Below, one piece after another: positions 44,764 to 54,433 of a stretch of DNA of 64,000 nucleotides. The DNA lies in the NCBI RefSeq assembly GCF_900112595.1, contig NZ_FOMI01000002.1, positions 16,690-80,689 on the forward strand, given 5' to 3'. The stretch comes from Algibacter pectinivorans. Its GTDB lineage: Bacteria > Bacteroidota > Bacteroidia > Flavobacteriales > Flavobacteriaceae. The first letter of the stretch is position 1; every line of letters starts with the position of its first letter. The notes under the pieces are model-generated. The model was not told the DNA's origin, made no database searches, and saw only the letters and a list, made by a program, of their open reading frames with translations. The position numbers and the translations under genes are program-made.

Positions 44764-47565
44764 TTAAAACCTAACATTTAAATTCAAAAAATAGGTTACA
44801 CCTCTGCCATACCAATATTTTGCACCAAAAACAGGAGTATCTAAAGCAACATCATCCCTCAGTTCCCTATAATTAGCATTTCGGCCTTGTTCGAAACCTC
44901 CAGTTTTATAAACTTTATCTAGTAAATTATTAATACTTGCAAAAAACCCAATGTAATACCTCCCTATTTTCCACGATTTTCCGCCTACCAAATTCACCGA
45001 CATATAATCATCAAAACGTTCTTGCTTTAAAAGTACTCGCGCTAAATCTTCATCATAATCATTAAACACATTACCATCAAAATCTGTATTAAAATTTATC
45101 GATCTGGTTAATGGACTTACATCTATATAAGTATCTTTAAAAAAATTGGTAGTTGCTCCAAACCACCAATATTCCGGATCTCGATACTCAAAACCTACCG
45201 AAATTGCGGTTTGCGGCCCCGAAGCCAATCTGTAGTTTTTTAAGTTAGATGTACCAAAATCTTTAAATCCGTTTATAAACCCAGCGGCTTCCGCCTCGGC
45301 ATCCGGTTCTGTAGATAAATATAAATTAGGGTTGTTAGCATAAGTAAATTGCCCTACGGCCGCCGCGCCTTTTAGTTTAATAGTTGGTGTTACTTGAGCT
45401 TCTACCCCCAGTTCTCCACCTAAATGCATCTTATCAATACCTTGTAAAATCTCTTGAACAAAAGCTGTATTATCGCCGCCAATGCCATCGGCAAAAAAGA
45501 ACGAAATCTCGCTTGCATCAGCTATTTTAGTGTAATACCCCGTTAATTTTACTTTTACAATTGGCGATCTAAATATATAACTAGCATCCATAGAGACCAC
45601 GGTTTCATTGCTAATATTAGGCACCGTATTATGATTTTCTCTAGAGTTTGAATAGGTGTTTTGAACGGTTGGCGCTCTTGAAATATAACCCGTATTAAAA
45701 TCGAACACATGTTTCCCGCTTAACTTATAAGTGACACCACCTTTTAACCCAAAACCTGTAAAACTAAGGGACTTGGCTTTACCCAAACTAGTATCTGGAA
45801 ATCCTCCATTTTGATATATTCCTTCTCTTTGGTATTGGGTGTTTTTTACACTACCCGAAACATAAAAATCTAATTTATTATAGCTAAATTGAGATTGTGC
45901 GTAACCATCAAATTCATTTACAAAAAGGTTATAATTGTATTTAAATTTATCGCCTTCGCCAACAATTCTGTTTGGGTTTAATACATCGTTTTGTGCCTCA
46001 TCAATTTGAGTTGCAAAAGCATCAACATCCAAATAGGTTGAAGCACCTAGCAAATCTATTACCTGAGCAAAATTTTCAGATTTTAAAGCCTTATAATGTA
46101 TTCCGGCATTAAGTATAACATTATCGTTTATTTGTTTAGTTAGAATGCTATTTGCGCTTATCTGCCTATCGTCTACCCGGTCTTCATACAAGGCATAAAT
46201 AGCGTTGCCGCCGTTTTGAGAATTCTCAATATTTGCACGATACATGGTATTCCAATCTATTTGACCATCATCTTGAAACGCTTTTAAAGCACCATAAGCA
46301 ATACCTAAATTATCAGGAAAATTACGTTCGGCATAACTAGGTAACTTTTGGTAATACGTTGGGCTTGGGTTTGCACCACCACCTTGAGGAAAACCATCAA
46401 TTAAATCGGTTCCGTTATAATCAATTCGGCTATTCCCAATTTTACCAAATTGGTAAGACACATTAGTATTTAAAGTTGTTTTATTATTTAAATCCCAATA
46501 ATGATTCAACATAATAACGGGTTCATTAACTTCCTTAATTCTAGAATTTCGTTTTTCACCATTTTGCCAGCCCCAATACTCGTTGTATTTAATATCTTTT
46601 AAATCGAAAACTTCCTGCGTATTTGGCGACGACTTGCCTCGGCGGTTAGGCGTATAAATAGCGGCTAAATTAAGACTATGGTTATCGTCAAGTTTCTTTT
46701 CTACGGAAGTGAAAAAAGAATTTGAACTATAGCTAGTTGCATCTTGATAAGCTTCATTGCCCCATCGTCTGCCAATAGAAACGGTATAGGCCCAGTTATT
46801 TTTTAATAATCCCGAAGCATGAGTTGCCATTAATCGATTTGTATAACTTCTGTTTGATGACGAATAGGTTAACCGACTTCCTGCTCTAGCTTTTGAAGCT
46901 CTTACATTTATATTAGTAGTACCTAAAACACCACCAAAATTATAGTTTGATGGTATTAAACCCCAAGTTAACTCTTGGTTGCGTAACACATCGTTTAAAC
47001 CACCCCAATTACTCCATTGTGGTCTGCCATTATAGATTTTGTTCATTTCGATACCGTTTATTAGAATGGAACCATTTTTAGAATCTAATCCACGAACACG
47101 AAAAAAAGACGAACTAAACTCGAAAGCTGCGGTTCTTTGAAAAATATCTAGCGAAGATGCTAATAGCCCTGAAATGTTATCGGCACCACTAACATCGTCA
47201 TTCAACTCATCGTCCGATAAGGTAATGGTAAACAAATCTGCCGTTTGCGATGCAGCACGTTCTAAAACCATATCGGTAATGTTAACCGTTTGGCCTTCGT
47301 TTACTATTATAGGATAACGTTTTGTAATATATCCGGTTTTTGAGATTCTAAGAATTTGTTCTCCTAACGGTACGTTTTGTTCAAACTCGAACACACCTAA
47401 TGCATTAGTTAAAAGAAACAAGCTTGAATTTTCTATGGCAACGGTTACACCTTCAATAGGATGATAGGATAAAGCATCCAATACACTTCCCTTAACTATA
47501 GTGTTTTGAGCTTGAAAAGTATGGCTAATAAATCCGAACAAAAAAATGAGGGAGATTTTATTCAT
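44764..47565 (-). CDS. TonB-dependent receptor
   Basis: A 933-residue outer-membrane receptor. The signal ends near SHTFQAQ. Next come a carboxypeptidase-regulatory-like domain (about 22-105; VKGSVLDALSYHPIEGVTVA), the plug (SSSFFRVRGLDSKNGSILIN), and a large barrel ending GVTYFLNLNVRF. It pairs with the DUF5689 lipoprotein downstream and is divergent to a secreted EEP nuclease, suggesting uptake of a nucleic-acid or phosphoester product. A -33/-7 promoter sits 40 bp upstream. Confidence 0.9.
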   Translation of the reverse strand: MNKISLIFLFGFISHTFQAQNTIVKGSVLDALSYHPIEGVTVAIENSSLFLLTNALGVFEFEQNVPLGEQILRISKTGYITKRYPIIVNEGQTVNITDMVLERAASQTADLFTITLSDDELNDDVSGADNISGLLASSLDIFQRTAAFEFSSSFFRVRGLDSKNGSILINGIEMNKIYNGRPQWSNWGGLNDVLRNQELTWGLIPSNYNFGGVLGTTNINVRASKARAGSRLTYSSSNRSYTNRLMATHASGLLKNNWAYTVSIGRRWGNEAYQDATSYSSNSFFTSVEKKLDDNHSLNLAAIYTPNRRGKSSPNTQEVFDLKDIKYNEYWGWQNGEKRNSRIKEVNEPVIMLNHYWDLNNKTTLNTNVSYQFGKIGNSRIDYNGTDLIDGFPQGGGANPSPTYYQKLPSYAERNFPDNLGIAYGALKAFQDDGQIDWNTMYRANIENSQNGGNAIYALYEDRVDDRQISANSILTKQINDNVILNAGIHYKALKSENFAQVIDLLGASTYLDVDAFATQIDEAQNDVLNPNRIVGEGDKFKYNYNLFVNEFDGYAQSQFSYNKLDFYVSGSVKNTQYQREGIYQNGGFPDTSLGKAKSLSFTGFGLKGGVTYKLSGKHVFDFNTGYISRAPTVQNTYSNSRENHNTVPNISNETVVSMDASYIFRSPIVKVKLTGYYTKIADASEISFFFADGIGGDNTAFVQEILQGIDKMHLGGELGVEAQVTPTIKLKGAAAVGQFTYANNPNLYLSTEPDAEAEAAGFINGFKDFGTSNLKNYRLASGPQTAISVGFEYRDPEYWWFGATTNFFKDTYIDVSPLTRSINFNTDFDGNVFNDYDEDLARVLLKQERFDDYMSVNLVGGKSWKIGRYYIGFFASINNLLDKVYKTGGFEQGRNANYRELRDDVALDTPVFGAKYWYGRGVTYFLNLNVRF

Positions 47566-47605
47566 AAATAATTGTACTACACCATAGCCTAACAGCGTAA
47601 TTTTT

Positions 47606-47635
47606 CAAACCTAAAATTTACGATATTTATTACAA
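47606..47635 (-). promoter_or_regulatory. Promoter of the TonB receptor / DUF5689 pair
   Basis: On the minus strand TTG (47633-47635) and TAGGTTTG (47606-47613) are 19 bp apart, fitting the Bacteroidota consensus; the gene starts 40 bp downstream. Confidence 0.6.
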
Positions 47636-47694
47636 ATATCAAAAACTGACATAATTTTTGTAAATTATTTGCCGAATAAAGCACAAATTACGTA

Positions 47695-48750
47695 ATGAAA
47701 TTCTTAAAATATTACATTTTTATAATAGCCTTAAGCACCACTTTTAATCATTTTGGTCAAGACAAAACATTTAAAATACATACGGTTGCCTTCTATAACC
47801 TTGAGAATTTATTCGACACTATAAACGACCCGAATAAATTTGATGAGTATAGCCCTATTATGGAATTGAAAACAAATCGTGAAGATGCCTATTTAAAAAA
47901 GATAAAAAATATGTCGCGAGTAATTTCCAAAATCGGTCAAGACATTACTCAAAATACACCAGCTATTTTAGGTGTTTGCGAGGTAGAAAACAAAACGGTT
48001 TTGGAAGATTTAATTAACGACGCTCTGTTACTCAAAAAAAATTACGGTATTGTACATTATGATTCACCAGATGTAAGAGGAATAGACGTAGCACTGCTCT
48101 ACCAAAAAGCAATATTTACACCAACGCATACAAGTTCGCATACTTTGAAGCTTTATGATGAGCAAGACCAAAAGAGGATTTACACAAGAAATCAATTATT
48201 AGTAAGTGGTAAACTAGAAGGGGAACTCATTCATATTATCGTAAACCATTGGCCTTCTAGACGTGGTGGCGAAGCCAAAAGTAGACCTAAGCGGGTTGCT
48301 GCGGCTAAATTAAATAAACGTATTATAGATTCACTTCAAGTTATTAATCCATATGCTAAAGTGATTATTATGGGCGATTTAAACGACAACCCCAATAACG
48401 CGAGTGTAAAGTCTATTTTAAAGGCTAAAAACAAGAAGAGCAAAGTAGGTTTAAAAGGGATTTATAACCCATATATAAACTTCTTTAAAAATGGTTTAGG
48501 CACTACAGCATATCGAGATTCTTGGAGCTTATTTGACCAAATTATGATTACAAAACCATTTACCAAGAAAGACTATAGTTCTTTCAGGTTTTATAAAGCT
48601 GGAATCTTTAATAAACGCTTTCTTATACATAAAACAGGAACGTATAAAGGCTACCCTTTTAGAAGTTGGGCTGATGGTGGTTTTAGCAATGGTTTTAGCG
48701 ACCATTTCCCTGTTTATATCTACTTGATTAAGGAAGTCTCAGCAAAATAA
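47695..48750 (+). CDS. Secreted endonuclease/exonuclease/phosphatase family protein
   Basis: A 351-residue EEP-superfamily protein with a signal peptide (MKFLKYYIFIIALSTTFNHFG). Motifs: FYNLENLFDT (Asn), LGVCEVENKTV (Glu), VNHWPSRRGGEAKSRP (His), MGDLNDNPNNAS (Asp/Asn), GFSDHFPVYIYL (Asp-His). It is the exported paralogue of the gene at 41765 and is divergent, 129 bp away, from the TonB receptor. It probably hydrolyses nucleic acids or phosphodiesters outside the inner membrane. A hairpin follows. Confidence 0.88.
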   Translation: MKFLKYYIFIIALSTTFNHFGQDKTFKIHTVAFYNLENLFDTINDPNKFDEYSPIMELKTNREDAYLKKIKNMSRVISKIGQDITQNTPAILGVCEVENKTVLEDLINDALLLKKNYGIVHYDSPDVRGIDVALLYQKAIFTPTHTSSHTLKLYDEQDQKRIYTRNQLLVSGKLEGELIHIIVNHWPSRRGGEAKSRPKRVAAAKLNKRIIDSLQVINPYAKVIIMGDLNDNPNNASVKSILKAKNKKSKVGLKGIYNPYINFFKNGLGTTAYRDSWSLFDQIMITKPFTKKDYSSFRFYKAGIFNKRFLIHKTGTYKGYPFRSWADGGFSNGFSDHFPVYIYLIKEVSAK

Positions 48751-48762
48751 AATAAATAAAAA

Positions 48763-48794
48763 AGACCTGCCAAGGTTTTAAACTGGACAGGTCT
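48763..48794 (-). terminator. Terminator between the EEP gene and the membrane protein
   Basis: AGACCTG (48763-48769) and CAGGTCT (48788-48794) enclose CCAAGGTTTTAAACTGG, with a T-run on the minus strand. It belongs to the AAGGTTTT palindrome family also seen at 44624, 57795 and 62892. Confidence 0.7.
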
Positions 48795-48818
48795 AGAATT
48801 ATAAATTATTTTTAGGTT

Positions 48819-49259
48819 TTAGCCAATCCAGGCACTCCAAGGAATTCTTGATAAAAACAATAGCAATGCAATGGTATAGAAAATAGCTATCATTTTTGAT
48901 TTAGCCTTAGAGGTTAGTTTCTTTTTATGTTTTGAATATCCTATAGTAATTAATGCAACCGCAATAATATTTATTAAAGGGTGCTCTACTAAATACAATC
49001 TGTTTACAGAATCTTTCATGATTGCTCCCATACCAGATTCGCTAAATAACTGCAGTCTTGGAGACACGAAATACAGCACCAAACCTATTAATAATTGAAT
49101 ATGAGACACTATTAAAGTAAATAATGATTTTCTAAAATCGTTTGCTTCATATTCCTTATCGCCAAAAAATTTGATAATTGCGTTAACCGCAGCTATAGTT
49201 AATATAATAAGTACTAAATAAGCCCAATAGGAATGCAGTGATAATACTGTATTGTACAT
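48819..49259 (-). CDS. Four-helix membrane protein, cytochrome b-like
   Basis: A 146-residue integral membrane protein with four hydrophobic helices (YWAYLVLIILTIAAVNAII, LIVSHIQLLIGLVLYFV, HPLINIIAVALITIGY, MIAIFYTIALLLFLSRI) and a membrane His in several of them (SHIQ, EHPL, LHSYW). Such proteins are commonly annotated 'cytochrome B' in this phylum, but heme binding is unproven. It is a single gene. A -7-like TATTTTTG (49285-49292, minus) lies upstream. Confidence 0.75.
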   Translation of the reverse strand: MYNTVLSLHSYWAYLVLIILTIAAVNAIIKFFGDKEYEANDFRKSLFTLIVSHIQLLIGLVLYFVSPRLQLFSESGMGAIMKDSVNRLYLVEHPLINIIAVALITIGYSKHKKKLTSKAKSKMIAIFYTIALLLFLSRIPWSAWIG

Positions 49260-49356
49260 GTATATTTGTTTTTAATGATTCTTACAAAAATAGTAATTTA
49301 ATCTAATTTAAGCATTTTTAAATTACTGAGATACCTAGAGAAATTTAGAACACAAA

Positions 49357-49384
49357 AAAAACCGCCTAGAATAAGGCGGTTTTT
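49357..49384 (-). terminator. Terminator of the Oar-like receptor gene
   Basis: AAAAACCGCCT (49357-49367) and AGGCGGTTTTT (49374-49384) with a six-base loop. T-rich continuation on the minus strand; it could serve both directions. Confidence 0.85.
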
Positions 49385-49413
49385 AATATTATTTGCAAAA
49401 TTAAATTTTAGTA

Positions 49414-52400
49414 TTAAAAGCTATATCTTAAACCAACTTGCATTTGCCATCTTGATGACTGAAAACCTGAGTTATCAATAAGATTTTTAGTATCCACAGA
49501 CTCTGGGTCAAAAGAGAACTGAGGTGTTGTATTATCCGCAGCAAATCCTTCAAAATCCAATAAAGTAACTTGGTTAAAGCTGGTAAATGTTCTAACACCC
49601 CAATCTTTATTTAATAAATTTGTGAAGTTAAAAATGTCGCAGGTTACTTCAAACTTATGCACCTTATCTCCAAAGTTAATTCCAAATTCTTGCGCTAATT
49701 TTAAATCAATAATATGAGTCCAATCAGAACGGTCTGCATTTCTTTCTGCAAATCTACCTTTTCTACTTCTTAAGTAATCATCTCCATCAATATAAGCACT
49801 TAATAAAGCATATTGCTCCGATGCTGTTAAATCTCCAGAATCAACAAGATTTGCTTCGGCTTCATTACTTGGTACATATATTAAAGACGATGCAAAAGCA
49901 CCTGTATCTCCTAGTAAAGCGCTACTGTTTGCATATACATAACTAAAAGGTTGTCCGTTTGCACCTTCGTAAAACAGTCCAATTCTTGTTTTAATTTTAT
50001 CCGTCCATTTATATTCAAATGTAGAGTTAGCAATAACTCGGTGTCCTGCTGAGAAATCTGACGTTGAAACAACAGGTCTGTTAGACCCATTAACTGTTTC
50101 TAAATTTTCCCATTGAGAACTGTTTTGAGAACTTGTTCCATCAAGCAATACATCTGAATCACCATAAGAATATGACACTTGGTTTCTTACTTGTAATCTA
50201 TCACTAATAAAGTTTTTAGATAATGTACCACTAACGTTATAAGAGCTACCTTCACCTGTATTATATCCTAAAAAGATATCACTGTAAACATTATCTATAG
50301 ACTGAAATCTATACATAGGTCTAGAACCTGCACCAGTAGTAAACGATTGCGGTTCTGCTACGTTTAAGTTTTCGTAAGCTACAGCAGAAATGTTGTCATT
50401 CCAAACTAAATCAGCAGAGAATACGAATCCATAAGGTAATTTTTGGTCTATAGCTATATTTGTTTTAAATACTTGAGGAAGCTTAAAGTTTTTAGCAAAC
50501 AAGTCTACTTTACCACCTAAAATACCTGAACCAGGGGCTGGGTCTTTAAATTGCGTATTTACATCTGGGTTGAACAGTTCTGGTGTTTCACCTCTAAAAG
50601 AACGTTGTCTTGTTTCTCCGGCAGTTAATCCATTGTTATTATATGTTCCACCAGGCCATACTAGAGGTACACGAGATGTAAAGATACCTAAACCACCACG
50701 AATTTGAGTAGATTTGTCGCCATTAACATCCCAGTTAAACCCAATTCTTGGCGATACGTGTACTGTAGAAGCAATTCCTTGACCAACACGAGCTCCTCTT
50801 AAATCTTTACCTGCAGCTTCTAATAAACCTACTGCACGCGTATTAAAATCGGTATTTTCTAAACCATCACTCCAATAAGGTATATCAAAACGTAAACCCG
50901 CGGTAAGTTTAAAGTTTTCAGTTACATCCACTTCGTCTTGTACATAAAAACCTAATTGAGAATAATCAAACTCGGCAGCACCTAAAGAGGCATCTCCAGT
51001 ACCTCCTAATAAAGAGTATCCAATTCTATATTCAATAGGTCGGTTGTTGTTTAAAAAATCTGTTAAATTATCAAAGTTATAAAAACCAAAGTTTCTTCCA
51101 AAGAATACATTTAATGCTGATGTAAACTCACCATTAACACCCAAAGTTACAGTATGTGCTCCAGTATAAATTTCAAAGTTATCAGTTACAGTTAATACTC
51201 TTTGCTCTAATAAATTTGCTGTAGAGAATGGTTCAGATCCAAAACTAATACGTCCAGAACCATCGTTAATAGTAACCGACGGAAATGCTCCACCATTTGG
51301 ATCTCTATTATCATTAACGGATGTATATCCAACAACTAAATTATTTGAAAACTTCTCACCAAACTTAGAGTTTAATTCTAATGCCGTTGAATTAGTAATA
51401 GATTCAAAGTTAACCGCTCCACTCAAGAAATTAATTCTTCTTGCATTAGAGCCAGAAGCATTTACTTGCGTTGCTTTTACATAACTGTGTTTTAAAGATA
51501 ATTTATGGTTATCGTTTATATTCCAGTCAATCTTAGCAATTAGTTTATCACTATTTAAAGAAGATGTATTATTGGTATAACCACCCGCGTCGTAATTGTA
51601 ATTAGACACTAAAAAATCAGAAAGTCCTTGAATATCTGAAACTGAAGAATCTCCAATATAATTTTCTCCGTCAAATGGTTGAGGTGTTTCTCTCTTTTCG
51701 TTCTCGTAATTCAAGAAAAAGAATAATTTATCCTTAACTATAGCACCGCCTAGTCTAGCTCCATAGATATTAGAAGAGAAATCGTCTAATTTTTCTCTTT
51801 CATCATCAGAACTAACTAATCCAACAGGTGTTTTACCTGCAAGATTTTCGTTTCTTGTAAATGTATAAGCAGACCCCTCAAAGGTATTTGTTCCCGATTT
51901 AGTTATCGCGTTAATGCTACCACCTGCAAAACCAGATTGTCTTACATCAAAAGGAGCTACATTTATTTGGAAAGCCTCTATGGCATCTAAAGATATTGGA
52001 CTTACTCCTGTTTGTCCTCCATTAGTTCCGCTTGATGATAAACCAAAAACGTCATTATTAACCGCACCATCAATATATATAGCATTATATCTATTATTTT
52101 GTCCTGCAATTGAAATATTATCATCTCCAGAAATACGTGCTTGAGGAGTTAAACGAGCAAAATCTGCAATATTTCTAGAGATAGATGGTAAACTTGTAAC
52201 TTGTGTATTCGAAACTCTATTTCCTGCTCCATTTTTACCTGAATCAAAAATACCATTTCTCTCTGCCGAGATTACAACCTCTTGTAATTCGTTAGAACCC
52301 TCAGATAACACTACACTTATTTTTTGAGAATCACCTAATTGTAGATAAACGTTTTCGTCTACATAACTACTATAACCAACAAACGAGATTGATATCTTAT

Positions 52401-52635
52401 ATGGCCCACCGGTTCTCATATTAGAAATTCTGTAAAACCCATCAAAGTTTGTAGCCGCTCCATACTTTGTACCAGATGGTGTATGAATAGCTAAAATATT
52501 AGCTCCTGGTAATGGCTGCCCATTGGCATCGGATATCTGCCCATTTATAGCAGAAGTTGTTACCCCTTGCCCAAACGAACACATTGAAACAACAAACAAT
52601 ATTGCAATCAATAAATTTTGTGTAATTTTTTTCAT
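49414..52635 (-). CDS. Oar-like TonB-dependent receptor
   Basis: A 1073-residue outer-membrane protein. The signal ends MCSFGQGVTT. Then come a CarboxypepD_reg domain (INGQISDANGQPLPGANILA), a plug with VVISAERNGIFDSGKNGAGN and YNAIYIDGAVNNDVFGL, and a long barrel with RISFGSEPFSTANLLEQR and the last strand QMQVGLRYSF. The length and plug motifs fit the OmpA-related/Oar family, thought to import or export large substrates. The substrate is unknown. TATTTTTG (52675-52682 on minus) is a possible -7 box, and a good terminator follows. Confidence 0.9.
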   Translation of the reverse strand: MKKITQNLLIAILFVVSMCSFGQGVTTSAINGQISDANGQPLPGANILAIHTPSGTKYGAATNFDGFYRISNMRTGGPYKISISFVGYSSYVDENVYLQLGDSQKISVVLSEGSNELQEVVISAERNGIFDSGKNGAGNRVSNTQVTSLPSISRNIADFARLTPQARISGDDNISIAGQNNRYNAIYIDGAVNNDVFGLSSSGTNGGQTGVSPISLDAIEAFQINVAPFDVRQSGFAGGSINAITKSGTNTFEGSAYTFTRNENLAGKTPVGLVSSDDEREKLDDFSSNIYGARLGGAIVKDKLFFFLNYENEKRETPQPFDGENYIGDSSVSDIQGLSDFLVSNYNYDAGGYTNNTSSLNSDKLIAKIDWNINDNHKLSLKHSYVKATQVNASGSNARRINFLSGAVNFESITNSTALELNSKFGEKFSNNLVVGYTSVNDNRDPNGGAFPSVTINDGSGRISFGSEPFSTANLLEQRVLTVTDNFEIYTGAHTVTLGVNGEFTSALNVFFGRNFGFYNFDNLTDFLNNNRPIEYRIGYSLLGGTGDASLGAAEFDYSQLGFYVQDEVDVTENFKLTAGLRFDIPYWSDGLENTDFNTRAVGLLEAAGKDLRGARVGQGIASTVHVSPRIGFNWDVNGDKSTQIRGGLGIFTSRVPLVWPGGTYNNNGLTAGETRQRSFRGETPELFNPDVNTQFKDPAPGSGILGGKVDLFAKNFKLPQVFKTNIAIDQKLPYGFVFSADLVWNDNISAVAYENLNVAEPQSFTTGAGSRPMYRFQSIDNVYSDIFLGYNTGEGSSYNVSGTLSKNFISDRLQVRNQVSYSYGDSDVLLDGTSSQNSSQWENLETVNGSNRPVVSTSDFSAGHRVIANSTFEYKWTDKIKTRIGLFYEGANGQPFSYVYANSSALLGDTGAFASSLIYVPSNEAEANLVDSGDLTASEQYALLSAYIDGDDYLRSRKGRFAERNADRSDWTHIIDLKLAQEFGINFGDKVHKFEVTCDIFNFTNLLNKDWGVRTFTSFNQVTLLDFEGFAADNTTPQFSFDPESVDTKNLIDNSGFQSSRWQMQVGLRYSF

Positions 52636-52807
52636 AATTTTAATTATGTATTAATTTTTTGAAATTAGTCGCTGCAAAAATAAGGATTATTAACCGACTA
52701 ATATTAACTAATTATTAACAAATTGATTGTTTTATTAAAAGTAAAAAGACAATAACACTTAAGATATTATCGCCTTTTAATGGTTTTATTAAGAATAATA
52801 TTCGATT

Positions 52808-54427
52808 TTAAGACATTTGATTATAATAATTTAATAAATTTAGAGTAGAAGAATCATGTTGATTATTGGTAGTATTGTTAAATTCTTGTAAAATTTTACT
52901 AGCTAATTGCTTTCCTAATTCCACTCCAAATTGGTCGTAACTAAAAATGTTCCAAATTATACCTTGCACGAAAATTTTATGTTCGTACATAGCAATTAAT
53001 TTACCTAAGCTTTCTGGTGATAACTTATTAATGTAAATGGTGTTTGTTGGTTTGTTTCCTTCAAATATTTTAAAAGGAATAATAGACTCACTAGTACCTT
53101 CTGTAACAACTTCTTCGCGTGTTTTACCATTTAAAAGCGCTTCGGTTTGTGCTAAAAAGTTAGACGTTAACTTATCTTGATGATCTTGATTACCGTGCAG
53201 GGATTTAACAAACCCAATAAAATCGGCAGGTATTAACTTTGTACCTTGATGTATTAATTGAAAAAATGCATGTTGCGAATTCGTTCCTGGCTCTCCCCAA
53301 ATTATAGTACCTGTTTGGTAATCTATTGGGTTTCCATTTCTGTCTATACTTTTACCATTACTCTCCATAATACCTTGTTGTAAATACGTTGCAAACTGGT
53401 TTAAGTATTGAGAATACGGAATAATTGCTTCGCTTTCGGCGCCAAAAAAGTTATTGTACCATACACTTAGTAATGCTAAAACTACGGGTATATTTTTATC
53501 GAAATCTTCATTTTTAAAATGCTCGTCCATTTTGTTAGCCCCTTTTAAAAGGCTATCAAAATTATTATAACCCACGGCTAAACTAATAGTTAAACCTACC
53601 GCACTCCATAACGAAAAACGACCACCAACCCAATCCCACATTGGGAAAATATTGTTTTCGTCAATACCAAAAGCTTTTACATTTTTAATATTTGTAGACA
53701 CAGCTACAAAATGTTTAGCAATTGCCTCTTCTGAAGCCGATTCTAAAAACCATGCTTTTAATGTATTGGCGTTAGACAAGGTTTCTTGTGTTGTAAAGGT
53801 TTTTGAAACTATTACAAATAGCGTTGTTTCTGGGTCTAGCTTTTTAATAACTTCATTAACATGATCGCCATCTACATTACTAACAAAGTGTGTAGTTAAG
53901 TGGTTTTTGTAATACTGTAACGTATCAACCACCATAGCTGGACCAAGATCGGAACCTCCAATACCAATATTAACGACATCGGTAAATGCTTTTCCTGTGT
54001 ATCCCTTTCTATCACCATTAACAACTTCGTTTGTAAAACCCTCAATTTTTTGTTTTACTTGATATATTTCTGGCATTACATTAACACCATCTACCTTAAA
54101 ATCTGCATCTTTTGGCGCTCTTAATGCCGTATGTAATACTGCCCTTCCTTCTGTTTCATTGATAATTTCGCCCGAAAACTGACTTTTTATAGCCGCTTTC
54201 AACTTAACATCATCTGCTAATTCTAACAGATATTTAAAAGTTTCTTCTGTGATTCTATTTTTAGAAAAATCTACATAAAAATCTTCCCATTTAATGGTAA
54301 ATTTATTTGCACGTTGACTATCCTTAGCAAACAAATCCTTCATTTTTACATCTTTAATATCCTCAAAGTGCGCTTTTAATGCATTCCATGATTTGGTTGT
54401 TGTTGGGTTAATGCTTGGTAGTGCCAT
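52808..54427 (-). CDS. pgi: Glucose-6-phosphate isomerase
   Basis: A 539-residue cytoplasmic enzyme interconverting glucose-6-phosphate and fructose-6-phosphate. Signature segments are [53 protein letters not shown], and [20 protein letters not shown], with the catalytic Glu/His/Lys regions intact. Length is typical of the E. coli-type family. It starts 6 bp after the M23 peptidase stop, so the two share a transcript. Confidence 0.96.
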   Translation of the reverse strand: MALPSINPTTTKSWNALKAHFEDIKDVKMKDLFAKDSQRANKFTIKWEDFYVDFSKNRITEETFKYLLELADDVKLKAAIKSQFSGEIINETEGRAVLHTALRAPKDADFKVDGVNVMPEIYQVKQKIEGFTNEVVNGDRKGYTGKAFTDVVNIGIGGSDLGPAMVVDTLQYYKNHLTTHFVSNVDGDHVNEVIKKLDPETTLFVIVSKTFTTQETLSNANTLKAWFLESASEEAIAKHFVAVSTNIKNVKAFGIDENNIFPMWDWVGGRFSLWSAVGLTISLAVGYNNFDSLLKGANKMDEHFKNEDFDKNIPVVLALLSVWYNNFFGAESEAIIPYSQYLNQFATYLQQGIMESNGKSIDRNGNPIDYQTGTIIWGEPGTNSQHAFFQLIHQGTKLIPADFIGFVKSLHGNQDHQDKLTSNFLAQTEALLNGKTREEVVTEGTSESIIPFKIFEGNKPTNTIYINKLSPESLGKLIAMYEHKIFVQGIIWNIFSYDQFGVELGKQLASKILQEFNNTTNNQHDSSTLNLLNYYNQMS

Positions 54428-54433
54428 ATTCTA

